This document shows positions 1 through 9,187 of a stretch of 21,846 nt of DNA, in pieces. The first letter of the stretch is position 1. The number at the start of each line of letters is the position of its first letter. The position numbers and the translations under genes were made by a program. Origin of the DNA: JANQGH01 sp039819285 (lineage in GTDB: Bacteria; Pseudomonadota; Alphaproteobacteria; DSM-16000; Inquilinaceae); NCBI GenBank assembly GCA_039819285.1, contig JBCBSH010000053.1, positions 1 through 21,846 of the forward strand, given 5' to 3'. The notes beneath the pieces were generated by a model. That model made no database searches. It had not been told where the DNA came from and saw only the letters and a program-made list of their open reading frames with translations.

Positions 1-167
1 CCAATCTGCCAGGTACCGATGGTCGTCTTGGCCAAGGTTTCGGCCGATGCCTCGACCGAGAATCGGCCAGGTGATCTCTCCGTGACCGTCAGGCAAACGC
101 CATTGCAAGCGATCGAGGCATCGGCCGAAACCTTGGCCAAGACGACCATCGGTACCTGGCAGATTGG
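1..167. repeat. Perfect 55-bp inverted repeat (fold-back of ribE)
   Basis: Bases 1-55 are the exact reverse complement of 113-167, separated by a 57-base spacer. The spacer read on the minus strand encodes riboflavin synthase sequence (ACNGVCLTVTE, then PGRFSVEASAETL) that belongs immediately upstream of the plus-strand coding sequence starting near 113. Bases 1-112 are therefore an inverted copy of the missing upstream part of ribE, not a natural gene start. This is typical of a chimeric or fold-back contig end. A real inverted duplication is possible but would break an essential gene. Confidence 0.93.
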
Positions 168-555
168 GACAAAGGTCAATCTGGAGAGGTCGCTTCGCCT
201 TGGCGACGAACTCGGTGGGCACTTGGTCTTCGGTCATGTCGACGGCGTTGCGGAAGTCGTCGATGTCCAACCGGACGGCGACAGTTTGCGCTGGCGTTTC
301 GCGGTGCCGGCTGGACTTGAGAGATTCATCGCGCAAAAGGGCTCGGTGGCGTTGAACGGCGTCTCGCTGACCGTGAACGACGTTGACGGAAGAGAGTTTG
401 GGGTCAACATCATCGCGCACACCCAGGCGGAGACCACCTTTGCCGCCAATGGCGCAGGGGGATCGGTGGCCCTCGGTGACGGGGTAAACCTTGAGGTCGA
501 CATGCTGGCGCGCTATGTCGCTCGCCTGAACGAGGTGAAAGCAACCGCCCCATGA
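112..555 (+). CDS. ribE: Riboflavin synthase alpha subunit, 3' part
   Basis: Riboflavin synthase joins two molecules of 6,7-dimethyl-8-ribityllumazine to give riboflavin and a pyrimidine that is recycled. About 147 C-terminal residues are present, of roughly 200 in the family. The end of the first barrel (SAETLAKTT, NLERSLRLGDELGGHLV, GHVDGV) and the second barrel (LNGVSLTVNDV, HTQAETTF) are clear. The N-terminus is missing. An open frame runs back to an ATG at 19, but its first 31 codons lie in the inverted fold-back and have no similarity to the family, so that start is rejected. The missing stretch just upstream can be read on the minus strand between 112 and 56. The TGA overlaps the ATG of ribBA by four bases, which suggests translational coupling. 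Classification is certain; only the 5' end is damaged. Confidence 0.93.
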   Translation: MEASAETLAKTTIGTWQIGTKVNLERSLRLGDELGGHLVFGHVDGVAEVVDVQPDGDSLRWRFAVPAGLERFIAQKGSVALNGVSLTVNDVDGREFGVNIIAHTQAETTFAANGAGGSVALGDGVNLEVDMLARYVARLNEVKATAP

Positions 556-1757
556 CCGCAGGCCCAGGTGCGCCCGCCACTGTAAGCAAACAAGCCATCG
601 CCGCCGCCCGCCGCGAGGAAGCGCGGCTGAGCGCTGATGATCAGGAGTTCCTGTCGCCGATCGCCGATCTCGTTGAGGAGGCGCGGCGCGGCCGCATGTT
701 CATCCTGGTCGACGACGAGGATCGGGAGAATGAAGGCGACCTGATTATCCCGGCGGAAACCGCGACCGCCGAGGCGATCAACTTCATGGCCAAGTACGGC
801 CGCGGCCTGATTTGCCTGGCGCTGGAAGCCGAGCGTATTCAGCAGCTTCACCTGCCGCTGATGCGCCAGACCAACGCCTCGCGCCACGGCACGGCTTTTA
901 CGGTCTCGATCGAGGCGCGCGAGGGCATCACAACCGGCATCTCGGCGGCCGATCGGGCGCACACCGTCGCCGTGGCCATCGATCCGGCGAAGGGTGCAGA
1001 CGACCTAGCCACCCCCGGCCATGTATTTCCGCTGTTGGCCCGGGATGGTGGTGTCCTGGCCCGCGCCGGCCACACGGAGGCCTCCGTCGATCTCGCCCGC
1101 ATGGCGGGGCTGAACCCATCGGCCGTGATCTGCGAGATCATGAACGATGACGGCTCGATGGCACGGCTGCCGGATCTGATCAAGTTCGCCCAGTTCCACG
1201 GCCTGAAGGTCGGCACGATCGCCGACCTAATCGCCTACCGAAGAGGCCGGGAGTCTCTCGTCGAGCGGCGCATGGAAGACGTGCTCGACAGCCGCTATGG
1301 CGGCGAATGGCGCATGGTGATCTATGTGAACACGGCTGAATACGCCGAGCATGTCGCGCTGGTGAAGGGCGACCCTTCGGCGCCGGGGCCGGTTCTAGTG
1401 CGCATGCATGCGCTGAGCGTTCTGGACGATGTCTTGGGTGGACGGCGCAGCGTCGGCAGCGACTTGCACGGTGCGATGCAGGCCATAGCGGACGAGGGGC
1501 GCGGCGTCGTTGTGCTGATCCGTGAACCGCGCCCCGATAGCCTGACACAGCGCCTCTTGGCGCGGCAGCAGGCGACGCCGCGCGACAGCGGGAAGGAACT
1601 GCGCGACTATGGCGTCGGCGCGCAAATTCTTCTGGACCTCGGCGTGCGCGAGATGGAGCTGTTGTCGAACCACGAAAAGACCGTGATCGGGCTGGAGGGG
1701 TATGGCCTGACCATTGCCGGCCGTCGCCCAATTCTGCCGCTGAGAGAGAGCGAATGA
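552..1757 (+). CDS. ribBA: 3,4-dihydroxy-2-butanone 4-phosphate synthase with degenerate GTP cyclohydrolase II domain
   Basis: The N-terminal half (about residues 38-235) is RibB, which converts ribulose 5-phosphate to dihydroxybutanone phosphate and formate. The metal and substrate motifs DDEDRENEGDL, HGTAFTVSIEAREGITTGIS, TPGHVFPL and GHTEASVDLARMAG are all present. The C-terminal half has the RibA (GTP cyclohydrolase II) fold signature RDYGVGAQILLDLGVRE and LEGYGL. However, the zinc cysteines, normally in an ECLTGD...RCDCG context, are replaced (MHALSVLDDVLGGRRS), and the GRGIG loop is changed to REPRPDSL. The second domain is therefore predicted not to hydrolyse GTP, so a separate ribA should exist elsewhere in the genome. 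Such hybrid RibB proteins with a defective RibA half are known in alphaproteobacteria. The 401-residue length fits a full RibBA. The gene is coupled to ribE and ribH by ATGA overlaps at both ends. Confidence 0.95.
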   Translation: MTAGPGAPATVSKQAIAAARREEARLSADDQEFLSPIADLVEEARRGRMFILVDDEDRENEGDLIIPAETATAEAINFMAKYGRGLICLALEAERIQQLHLPLMRQTNASRHGTAFTVSIEAREGITTGISAADRAHTVAVAIDPAKGADDLATPGHVFPLLARDGGVLARAGHTEASVDLARMAGLNPSAVICEIMNDDGSMARLPDLIKFAQFHGLKVGTIADLIAYRRGRESLVERRMEDVLDSRYGGEWRMVIYVNTAEYAEHVALVKGDPSAPGPVLVRMHALSVLDDVLGGRRSVGSDLHGAMQAIADEGRGVVVLIREPRPDSLTQRLLARQQATPRDSGKELRDYGVGAQILLDLGVREMELLSNHEKTVIGLEGYGLTIAGRRPILPLRESE

Positions 1758-2194
1758 CCGCCGGGCCGCTTATCCTGATCGTCGAGGCGCCGTTCTACGC
1801 CGACATTGTCGAAGAGCTGCGCGCCGGTGCTGAGGAGGCCTTAGCGGCGGCCGGCGCGACGGTTGAACATGCCAGCGTGCCAGGCGCTTTCGAGGTTCCG
1901 GCGGCGATCGCCATCGCTGCGGATACGGGCCGCTATGACGGTTATGTCGCGCTCGGTTGCGTCATTCGTGGTGAGACCAGCCACTATGATTATGTCTGCG
2001 CCGAAAGTGCCCGCGGGCTGCAGGATCTCGCCACTGAGCGCCGGCTCGCCATCGGCTATGGGATTCTGACCACGGATACTGATGCGCAGGCGTGGGCGCG
2101 GGCCCGGCGCAGCGAGAAAAACAAGGGCAGGGATGCGGCCGAGACCTGTCTCGCCATGATTGCCCTGAAACACCGTTTCGATGGGGCAGCCTGA
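1754..2194 (+). CDS. ribH: 6,7-dimethyl-8-ribityllumazine synthase
   Basis: Lumazine synthase condenses dihydroxybutanone phosphate, the product of the preceding gene, with the ribitylaminopyrimidine intermediate to make the substrate of riboflavin synthase. The 146-residue length is usual for the family. Substrate-site motifs are present in order: PGAFEVPAAI (about residues 43-52), GCVIRGETSHYDYV (about 68-81), GILTTDTDAQAWARA and NKGRDAAETCLAMI near the C-terminus. The ATG overlaps the ribBA TGA by four bases, and the nusB start lies two bases after the ribH stop, so this is one cotranscribed unit. Confidence 0.96.
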   Translation: MTAGPLILIVEAPFYADIVEELRAGAEEALAAAGATVEHASVPGAFEVPAAIAIAADTGRYDGYVALGCVIRGETSHYDYVCAESARGLQDLATERRLAIGYGILTTDTDAQAWARARRSEKNKGRDAAETCLAMIALKHRFDGAA

Positions 2195-2196
2195 AC

Positions 2197-2691
2197 GTGG
2201 CGGATCGCAAACCCTCGGCCTCCGCCCGCAGGCGCGCGGCGCGCCTGCATGCGGTTCAGGCGCTGTACAACATCGATCGAACCGGTCAGAGCGCGGACAG
2301 TGTTCTGGGCGAGTTCGTGCGCTTTCGCCTTGGCGAAGAGGTCGATGGCGACCGTTATGTCGATCCGGACCGTCCCCTCTTCGCCGCCATCGTGCGCGGC
2401 GTTGTCGAGCGCGAAGCGGATCTGACCCCGATCATCGACGGTGCCCTCGACAAGGGCATGACGGCCGACCGGCTGGAGCTGTTGCTGCGCCTCATCCTGC
2501 GGGCTGGGACGTGGGAACTGTTGGCCACGCCTGATGTCGCCGCGCGCATCGTCATTGCCGACTATGTCGACCTGGCCCACGCCTTTTACGAAGGCAAGGA
2601 GCCGGGCATCACGAACGCCGTGCTGGACCGCATCGCCCGCGTGCTGCGCCCCGAAGAACTGGGGGCCGCGACGCAACCCGCCGCGACTTGA
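2197..2691 (+). CDS. nusB: Transcription antitermination factor NusB
   Basis: NusB binds the boxA RNA together with S10 (NusE) and promotes antitermination of rRNA transcription. With a GTG start at 2197 the protein is 164 residues and begins with the expected basic helix (SARRRAARLHAVQALYNID). It carries the helical core LLRLILRAGTWELL, IVIADYVDLAHAF and the signature GITNAVLDRIARVLR. The open frame extends upstream to 2092, but that part lies inside ribH and lacks NusB character, so the GTG two bases after the ribH stop was chosen. The ribH-nusB-thiL order is common in proteobacteria and supports the call. Confidence 0.93.
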   Translation: MADRKPSASARRRAARLHAVQALYNIDRTGQSADSVLGEFVRFRLGEEVDGDRYVDPDRPLFAAIVRGVVEREADLTPIIDGALDKGMTADRLELLLRLILRAGTWELLATPDVAARIVIADYVDLAHAFYEGKEPGITNAVLDRIARVLRPEELGAATQPAAT

Positions 2692-2702
2692 GCGCGCCAA
2701 GC

Positions 2703-3683
2703 ATGACCAATCTCGGCGAATTCGAACGCATCGAACAGATCCTCCGCCCTTTGGCGGCCGGCGATCCGGGTTCACTGAACCTGATGGACGACGCGGCGTT
2801 GATCGATGTGGAGCCAGGACAGCAAATCGTCGTCACGACCGACACGATGGTCGATACGGTCCATTTTCTGGCTGGAACGCCGCCGGGCTCTCTCGCCGCG
2901 AAACTGCTGCGCGTCAACCTCTCCGACCTTGCCGCGATGGGCGCCAAACCCTTTGCCTATCTGCTGACGACGGCACTGCCTCGTAACCTGGACGACGATT
3001 GGCTGGCCGCATTCGCCCGGGGGCTGGCCGACGATCAGGAGCGCTTCTCGGTTCATCTGATTGGCGGCGACTCGGTGTCGACGTCCGGGCAACTCTCGGT
3101 TGGGATCACCGCCCTCGGCCGAGTGCCTTCCGGTCAGGCGCTGCGCCGGGATGGCGCGCGCTCGGGCCATGGCATCTATGTCACGGGCACGCCCGGTGAC
3201 GCGGTACTCGGCCTTCATCTCTTGCGCCAGAAGCGCACCCATGGCCTGTTGGTGGATGATGCCGAGTATCTCACGGGGCGCTATCAGCGGCCGACCCCAC
3301 GGTTGGAGGTCGGCCAACGGCTAGTCGGCATTGCCAGCGCGGCGATCGACATCTCCGATGGTCTGATCGGCGATCTCGGCCACATTTGCAGCGCGTCGGG
3401 CGTTGCGGCGGCGGTGGTCGCCAGCCGTTTGCCACGTTCCAAGCCCGCACAAAAACTGTTGGAGCTCAACCCGGAACTGGCGCACATGGCCTTGGCCGGC
3501 GGCGACGATTACGAGCTGTTGTTCACGGTGGCCAGTCAGAACGAGGCGGCCTTGGCGCCGATCAGGGCGGAGTGCGGCGTGCCGATCACCCGGATAGGCG
3601 CCATCATCGCAGGCGACACACCGCGCATCTTGGATGACACCGGACAGGAGATCGAAGGCCTCGCCGGCTGGCGCCACTTCTAG
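2703..3683 (+). CDS. thiL: Thiamine-monophosphate kinase
   Basis: ThiL phosphorylates thiamine monophosphate to the active cofactor thiamine diphosphate using ATP. The protein is about 326 residues and has the family motifs in order: GEFERI at the N-terminus, DDAALID, TTDTMVDTVHF, VNLSDLAAMGAKP, IGGDSVST, DISDGLIGDLGHI and GGDDYELLF. The aspartates in these motifs bind the metals and ATP in known ThiL structures. The ATG at 2703 is preferred because GEF should lie near the N-terminus. A TTG at 2688, overlapping the nusB stop, is an in-frame alternative adding five residues. It follows nusB by 11 bases and is probably the last gene of the rib-nusB-thiL unit. Confidence 0.94.
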   Translation: MTNLGEFERIEQILRPLAAGDPGSLNLMDDAALIDVEPGQQIVVTTDTMVDTVHFLAGTPPGSLAAKLLRVNLSDLAAMGAKPFAYLLTTALPRNLDDDWLAAFARGLADDQERFSVHLIGGDSVSTSGQLSVGITALGRVPSGQALRRDGARSGHGIYVTGTPGDAVLGLHLLRQKRTHGLLVDDAEYLTGRYQRPTPRLEVGQRLVGIASAAIDISDGLIGDLGHICSASGVAAAVVASRLPRSKPAQKLLELNPELAHMALAGGDDYELLFTVASQNEAALAPIRAECGVPITRIGAIIAGDTPRILDDTGQEIEGLAGWRHF

Positions 3684-3694
3684 CCGTCGCACAG

Positions 3695-3715
3695 GAGGCA
3701 TGCGAAGAGGCATGC
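3695..3715. repeat. Short direct repeat downstream of thiL
   Basis: The 9-mer GAGGCATGC occurs twice, 12 bases apart, in the 72-base gap between thiL and the MFS gene. It is followed by the palindrome TTGCCGGCAA at 3716-3725. No T-run follows, so this is not a clear terminator. Its function is unknown. Confidence 0.5.
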
Positions 3716-3755
3716 TTGCCGGCAACCGGCCCATCGTCGCATTGTTGCGGCTGAA

Positions 3756-4973
3756 ATGACCATGACGGAAACTCAGACTTACGACCCGACCCGGCGCAAT
3801 GTGCTGTTGCTGGCGCTCTGCCAGGCGCTTGGCATGACCGGCATCTCGGTGCTGATGATCATCGTCGGTCTGGTCGGGTACAGCCTTGCCATCGACAAGA
3901 GCTTGGCGACGTTGCCGCTGGCCCTGGGTTTCGTCGGCACGATGCTGACCACCATTCCGGCCTCGGCGTTGATGCGGCGGATCGGCCGGCGGGCCGGGTT
4001 CTCGCTCGGTGCGGTGATCGGCATCATAAGCGCTTTGGTTTCGGCCTACGCCATCTGGCAGCAAGATTTCTGGCTCTATGCGGTCGCTGCCCTCGGCATC
4101 GGCATAAAGGGCTCGTTCATCCATTTCTACCGGTTTGCAGCCGCGGATACCGCCAGCGAGGCGTTCCGGCCGAAAGCAATCAGCCTGGTCTTGGCCGGCG
4201 GGGTGGTGGCGGCCTTGGCCGGGGCGCCGTTGGCCCGCGCGACTCGCGAACTGTTTAGTCCGAACCTCTATGTCGGCTGCTATCTGGCGATCGCCGTGCT
4301 TTCGCTCTTAGCCCTGGTGGTCTTGCAGTTCATTCGCATTCCGCCGCTCACGGCCGAGCAACGCGCCGATCACGGCCGGCCGCTCCGTGTTATCGCGCGT
4401 CAGCCGACCTTTATCGTCGCGGTCATGGCGGCCGCGATCGGCTACGGCGTCATGAGCCTGGTGATGACGACCACGCCGTTGGCCATGAACAGCTACGACC
4501 ATGGCTTCGGCGAGACGACCTGGGTCATTCAATGGCATGCGCTCGCCATGTTTGTCCCCAGCTTCGTTTCAGGCAGCCTGATCAAAAAGTTCGGTCCTGC
4601 GCAGATCATCCTCACCGGCGGCTTCATAACGATCGCCTGCGTTATCGTCGCCTTGCTGGGGACCAGCTTTTGGCATTTCTGGCTGGCGCTGTTCCTGCTG
4701 GGCCTGGGCTGGAACTTCATGTTCATCGGCGGAACGACGCTGGCCACCGAGACCTACACCATCGTCGAGCGCAACAAGACCCAGGCGCTGAACGACTTCA
4801 TCATCTTTACCACTGTGGCCTGTGCATCACTGGCCTCTGGCGCGCTGCACCACTGGTTCGGCTGGCAGGCGGTGGTGATTGGCGTGACGCCGCTTTTGGC
4901 GCTGGCCATGGTGGCAGTCTCGTACCTTCACTTCATCCGTCGGGCACCCGTGACGCCGGCCGCGGCGGAGTAG
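3756..4973 (+). CDS. MFS transporter
   Basis: This is a 405-residue integral inner-membrane protein with about twelve hydrophobic segments in two halves separated by a polar loop near residues 195-215 (IPPLTAEQRADHGRP). The segment after TM2, ALMRRIGRRAGFSLG, is a variant of the MFS loop 2-3 motif. The second half contains GTTLATETYTIVERNKTQALNDF, a pattern seen in uncharacterised proteobacterial MFS permeases. The substrate cannot be read from sequence. ATG codons at 3756 and 3762 are both possible; no strong ribosome-binding site is visible before either. Placement between thiL and hppA fits the alphaproteobacterial backbone but does not reveal a substrate. Confidence 0.88.
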   Translation: MTMTETQTYDPTRRNVLLLALCQALGMTGISVLMIIVGLVGYSLAIDKSLATLPLALGFVGTMLTTIPASALMRRIGRRAGFSLGAVIGIISALVSAYAIWQQDFWLYAVAALGIGIKGSFIHFYRFAAADTASEAFRPKAISLVLAGGVVAALAGAPLARATRELFSPNLYVGCYLAIAVLSLLALVVLQFIRIPPLTAEQRADHGRPLRVIARQPTFIVAVMAAAIGYGVMSLVMTTTPLAMNSYDHGFGETTWVIQWHALAMFVPSFVSGSLIKKFGPAQIILTGGFITIACVIVALLGTSFWHFWLALFLLGLGWNFMFIGGTTLATETYTIVERNKTQALNDFIIFTTVACASLASGALHHWFGWQAVVIGVTPLLALAMVAVSYLHFIRRAPVTPAAAE

Positions 4974-5152
4974 CTCGCGGTAAAATTGCCGACCGACACC
5001 GCATTATCTGACCAATTTGTTGCAACGCACCGTTGGTTCTGGCATTTTCCCGGCGCTTTTTGGGGCGGGCGGCGCTGAGAGGGACTCGATGGCTGCCCAT
5101 TTTTGCCGTTCCGGCCATTCCTTTCGCTACTTGAGTCCTCAGGGAACCAACA

Positions 5153-7261
<2,109 letters not shown>

Positions 7262-7283
7262 ACTGCGGGCAGCGACAAGGAAA

Positions 7284-7322
7284 AAGGCCCGGCGCCAATA
7301 GGTGCCGGGCCTTATCGTTTCG
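7284..7322 (+). terminator. Hairpin terminator after hppA
   Basis: Arms AAGGCCCGGCGCC (7284-7296) and GGTGCCGGGCCTT (7301-7313) form a 13-bp stem with one G-U pair and the 4-base loop AATA. It begins 22 bases after the hppA stop. The tail (ATCGTTTCG) is only weakly T-rich, so release may be imperfect or Rho-assisted. Confidence 0.8.
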
Positions 7323-7323
7323 T

Positions 7324-7414
7324 CTTAGGCGACACTCAGGCCGCGTCCTCACTAACCGACGACGACGGACAGTTCGGCGGACACTGGCATTCGGTGATGT
7401 TCCGGTCGCCTAAG
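7324..7414. repeat. 10-bp inverted repeat in the hppA-downstream gap
   Basis: CTTAGGCGAC (7324-7333) is exactly matched in reverse complement by GTCGCCTAAG (7405-7414), with 71 bases between. It starts just after the hppA terminator, inside the 296-base gap (7262-7557) that holds no convincing gene. It could close a structured RNA, mark a small degraded element, or be chance. Nothing else was recognised in this gap. Confidence 0.45.
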
Positions 7415-7557
7415 TCACTGTGGTTCTTGCCAGCGTCAGCGTGTATCCGGTTCGCGTCACAACTCGCGCCGCGCCCATCCGGTCGTCGCGATCTCATAAC
7501 ACTCTGGACTAAGGCAATCGCAAGCCGGCAATTGCACGGGATCTGGCTCGCCGAGCC

Positions 7558-8190
7558 TCATCGTGCGTCGAGCCGTGCGGCGACCTCCGTACTGGTCATC
7601 AGGTCCGCATACTTCTGTTCCATGTCGAACAGGTTGGCCCGATGCGGGCCCATGGCGCGATCGCCGACACAGTCGCTGACGACTATGGTCTTGAAATTGT
7701 AACTCATCGAATCGACGACACTCGCCCGGACGCACCCGGAGGTCGTGCTGCCGGCGACGATAACCGTGTCGACGGCTTTGCTGGTCAGCCAACCGATCAG
7801 CCCGGTCCCGAAAAATGCCGACGGCTGGGTTTTGCACACGATGTAGTCCCCGGGCTGCGGCGACAGCGCATCAACGACATGGCTGCCGGGTGACTCGTCG
7901 GTCAAGTTCGCGAGCTTGGGTGCTTTAAGGCAAAAGACGCCCACATCTGACTGATCATCAGCATAGACCACACGCGTATAGGCGATCGGCAAGGCGGCCT
8001 TGCGGGCCGCCGCCAGCAGATTGACCGTGTTGTCGATCGCCTCGGCAATATTGCCGCCGCCAAACTGCTCGGGGTCAGCGAAACTGTTGATAAAGTCGAC
8101 GACGAGCACGGCCGGTCGGTCACCGAAGCCGCTCGTTCCGCCATAGCCTTGGCGTTCATATACATCGACACCAAAGTCGTCGTCTGTCAT
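7558..8190 (-). CDS. Isochorismatase-family cysteine amidohydrolase (N-carbamoylsarcosine amidase-like)
   Basis: This 210-residue cytosolic hydrolase has the family catalytic triad: D32 in AVLVVDFINSF, K120 in VCKTQPSAFFGT, and nucleophile C153 in GSTTSGCVRAS, which follows the usual cis-peptide stretch. The late motif MGPHRANLFDMEQKYADL resembles N-carbamoylsarcosine amidohydrolases and related amidases, so it probably cleaves a small amide or carbamoyl compound; the exact substrate is unknown. The ATG at 8190 is chosen because GGGGAG lies eight bases upstream. The open frame runs further to 8283, but without family similarity. It is a single gene facing hppA and sits in a segment that appears inserted between hppA and the bamE-like gene. 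Confidence 0.9.
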   Translation of the reverse strand: MTDDDFGVDVYERQGYGGTSGFGDRPAVLVVDFINSFADPEQFGGGNIAEAIDNTVNLLAAARKAALPIAYTRVVYADDQSDVGVFCLKAPKLANLTDESPGSHVVDALSPQPGDYIVCKTQPSAFFGTGLIGWLTSKAVDTVIVAGSTTSGCVRASVVDSMSYNFKTIVVSDCVGDRAMGPHRANLFDMEQKYADLMTSTEVAARLDAR

Positions 8191-8312
8191 TGCGTGTTCT
8201 CCCCTTTTAAGAGGCCGTCGATCGCTTTGACGAGCTGTGCTCCCGAATGGCATGGACGAATAACGCGCCACACTCGCTATCATCTAGCATACTGCATTTG
8301 GTAGCCAGCGCG

Positions 8313-8544
8313 AGCGAGCGCGGTGTTGGTTGGCCAACATCCGGCTTAGGCGCTACAGGGCATTACCGATCTGTTTCAGCCCGTACCCCTATTGGGACAG
8401 TAAGCGGGTCGAGCGGTTCTTCAACTGGATCGAAATGGTCGGCGCACGGCCGCCCGGTGCAACAAGCCCGCTGCGAACTACCTTGCCTTCATCAAGCGTG
8501 GCCGAATCCACCTTTGGCTAAGGCCTTATCGGCCCACGCCCTAG
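8313..8544 (+). pseudogene. Degraded C-terminal remnant of an IS5-type transposase
   Basis: Three reading frames must be joined to recover a transposase C-terminus. SERGVGW is in the first frame (from 8313). From 8330 comes LANIRLRRYRALPICFSPYP and then SKRVERFFNWIE. After another shift, from 8455, comes RCNKPAANYLAFIKRGRIHL ending in WLRPYRPTP and TAG at 8542-8544. This matches remembered IS5-family ends of the type ICFSPYLY...RNLVERFFNKIKQ...RYDKLAANYLAFI..ASIRLWLR. At least two frameshifts and loss of everything upstream make it non-functional. No terminal inverted repeats were located. The comparison is from memory, not from a search. Confidence 0.75.
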
Positions 8545-9020
8545 TTGCCGCCCAACGTCTGCGCGCCGAACTGGCCGATGTTGCCGAACAGCTGTTCCAG
8601 TACGCCCATCTGGCGCCCCAGCGTTGGCGTTTCGGATTCCTCGAAGGCGAACTCCATGCCGTCTTCCAGCGTACGGACCTGCAGATCCGTGACGACGCCG
8701 CTCAACGTGTCGAACTGCACCCGAATCACCCGCCGCTCCAGCACATCCGGCTCGAAGAACGCGAAATACTCTACCCGGCTGCCAATGTAGTACCAGATGC
8801 CGTCGTCGAATGTTGCGACGGCGGTCGGCGAGCCGAAGGTGCGTAAGACGTCGCCGGCTGTGCTGGTGCCGACCTGGATCTGCTCCAACCGCCGGTCTTC
8901 CACCAAATTGCCGCGATTGCGCACCTCCGCGGCGCAGGCTGTGACCGCGATCGCCGCCGCCATGACAATGCCGAGCCGGCTCGCGGTTCGCCTCCGGTTG
9001 CGAATCGAACTCTCGGCCAT
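8541..9020 (-). CDS. bamE: BamE/SmpA-type outer membrane lipoprotein
   Basis: This 159-residue protein has a lipoprotein signal peptide: basic start (SIRNRRRTASR), hydrophobic core and lipobox AVTAC with the lipidated cysteine at about residue 29. It would be anchored in the outer membrane. The mature part, VGTSTAGDVLRTFGSPTAVA followed by WYYIGSRVEYFAFFEPDVLE, is typical of the SmpA/OmlA fold of BamE, an accessory lipoprotein of the beta-barrel assembly complex. The start used is the ATG at 9020; GTG codons at 9026 and 9029 are nearer to a GAGGAA stretch and remain possible. The TAG overlaps the stop of the convergent transposase remnant within the palindrome CTAG. It diverges from the bc1 chaperone gene across a 167-base gap. 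Confidence 0.82.
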   Translation of the reverse strand: MAESSIRNRRRTASRLGIVMAAAIAVTACAAEVRNRGNLVEDRRLEQIQVGTSTAGDVLRTFGSPTAVATFDDGIWYYIGSRVEYFAFFEPDVLERRVIRVQFDTLSGVVTDLQVRTLEDGMEFAFEESETPTLGRQMGVLEQLFGNIGQFGAQTLGGN

Positions 9021-9187
9021 GGTCACCACCGTTCCTCAAATAGTCCTTGCGTCGGCAGGTGGCAGGCATTCTTCGCCCCAAGCATTGATCCCGCCGCGCC
9101 GCGCGCCCATCTTGGCGGGCGTCGGCGTCCTGGTCGCGGCCATCATGCGGCGCAAACGACGTCAGCCATCCTTGCCATAGGACTTCC

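Noticed and set aside
19..111. N-terminal extension of the riboflavin synthase frame from ATG 19
   Set aside because: It lies in the inverted fold-back; its residues do not resemble riboflavin synthase, while the opposite strand of the same bases does.
2092..2196. Upstream extension of the nusB frame
   Set aside because: It lies within ribH coding sequence and has no NusB similarity; the GTG at 2197 gives the normal NusB length.
8247..8846. 199-codon plus-strand open frame over the IS remnant and bamE
   Set aside because: It joins unrelated sequence across the transposase remnant and the antisense of bamE; no coherent protein.
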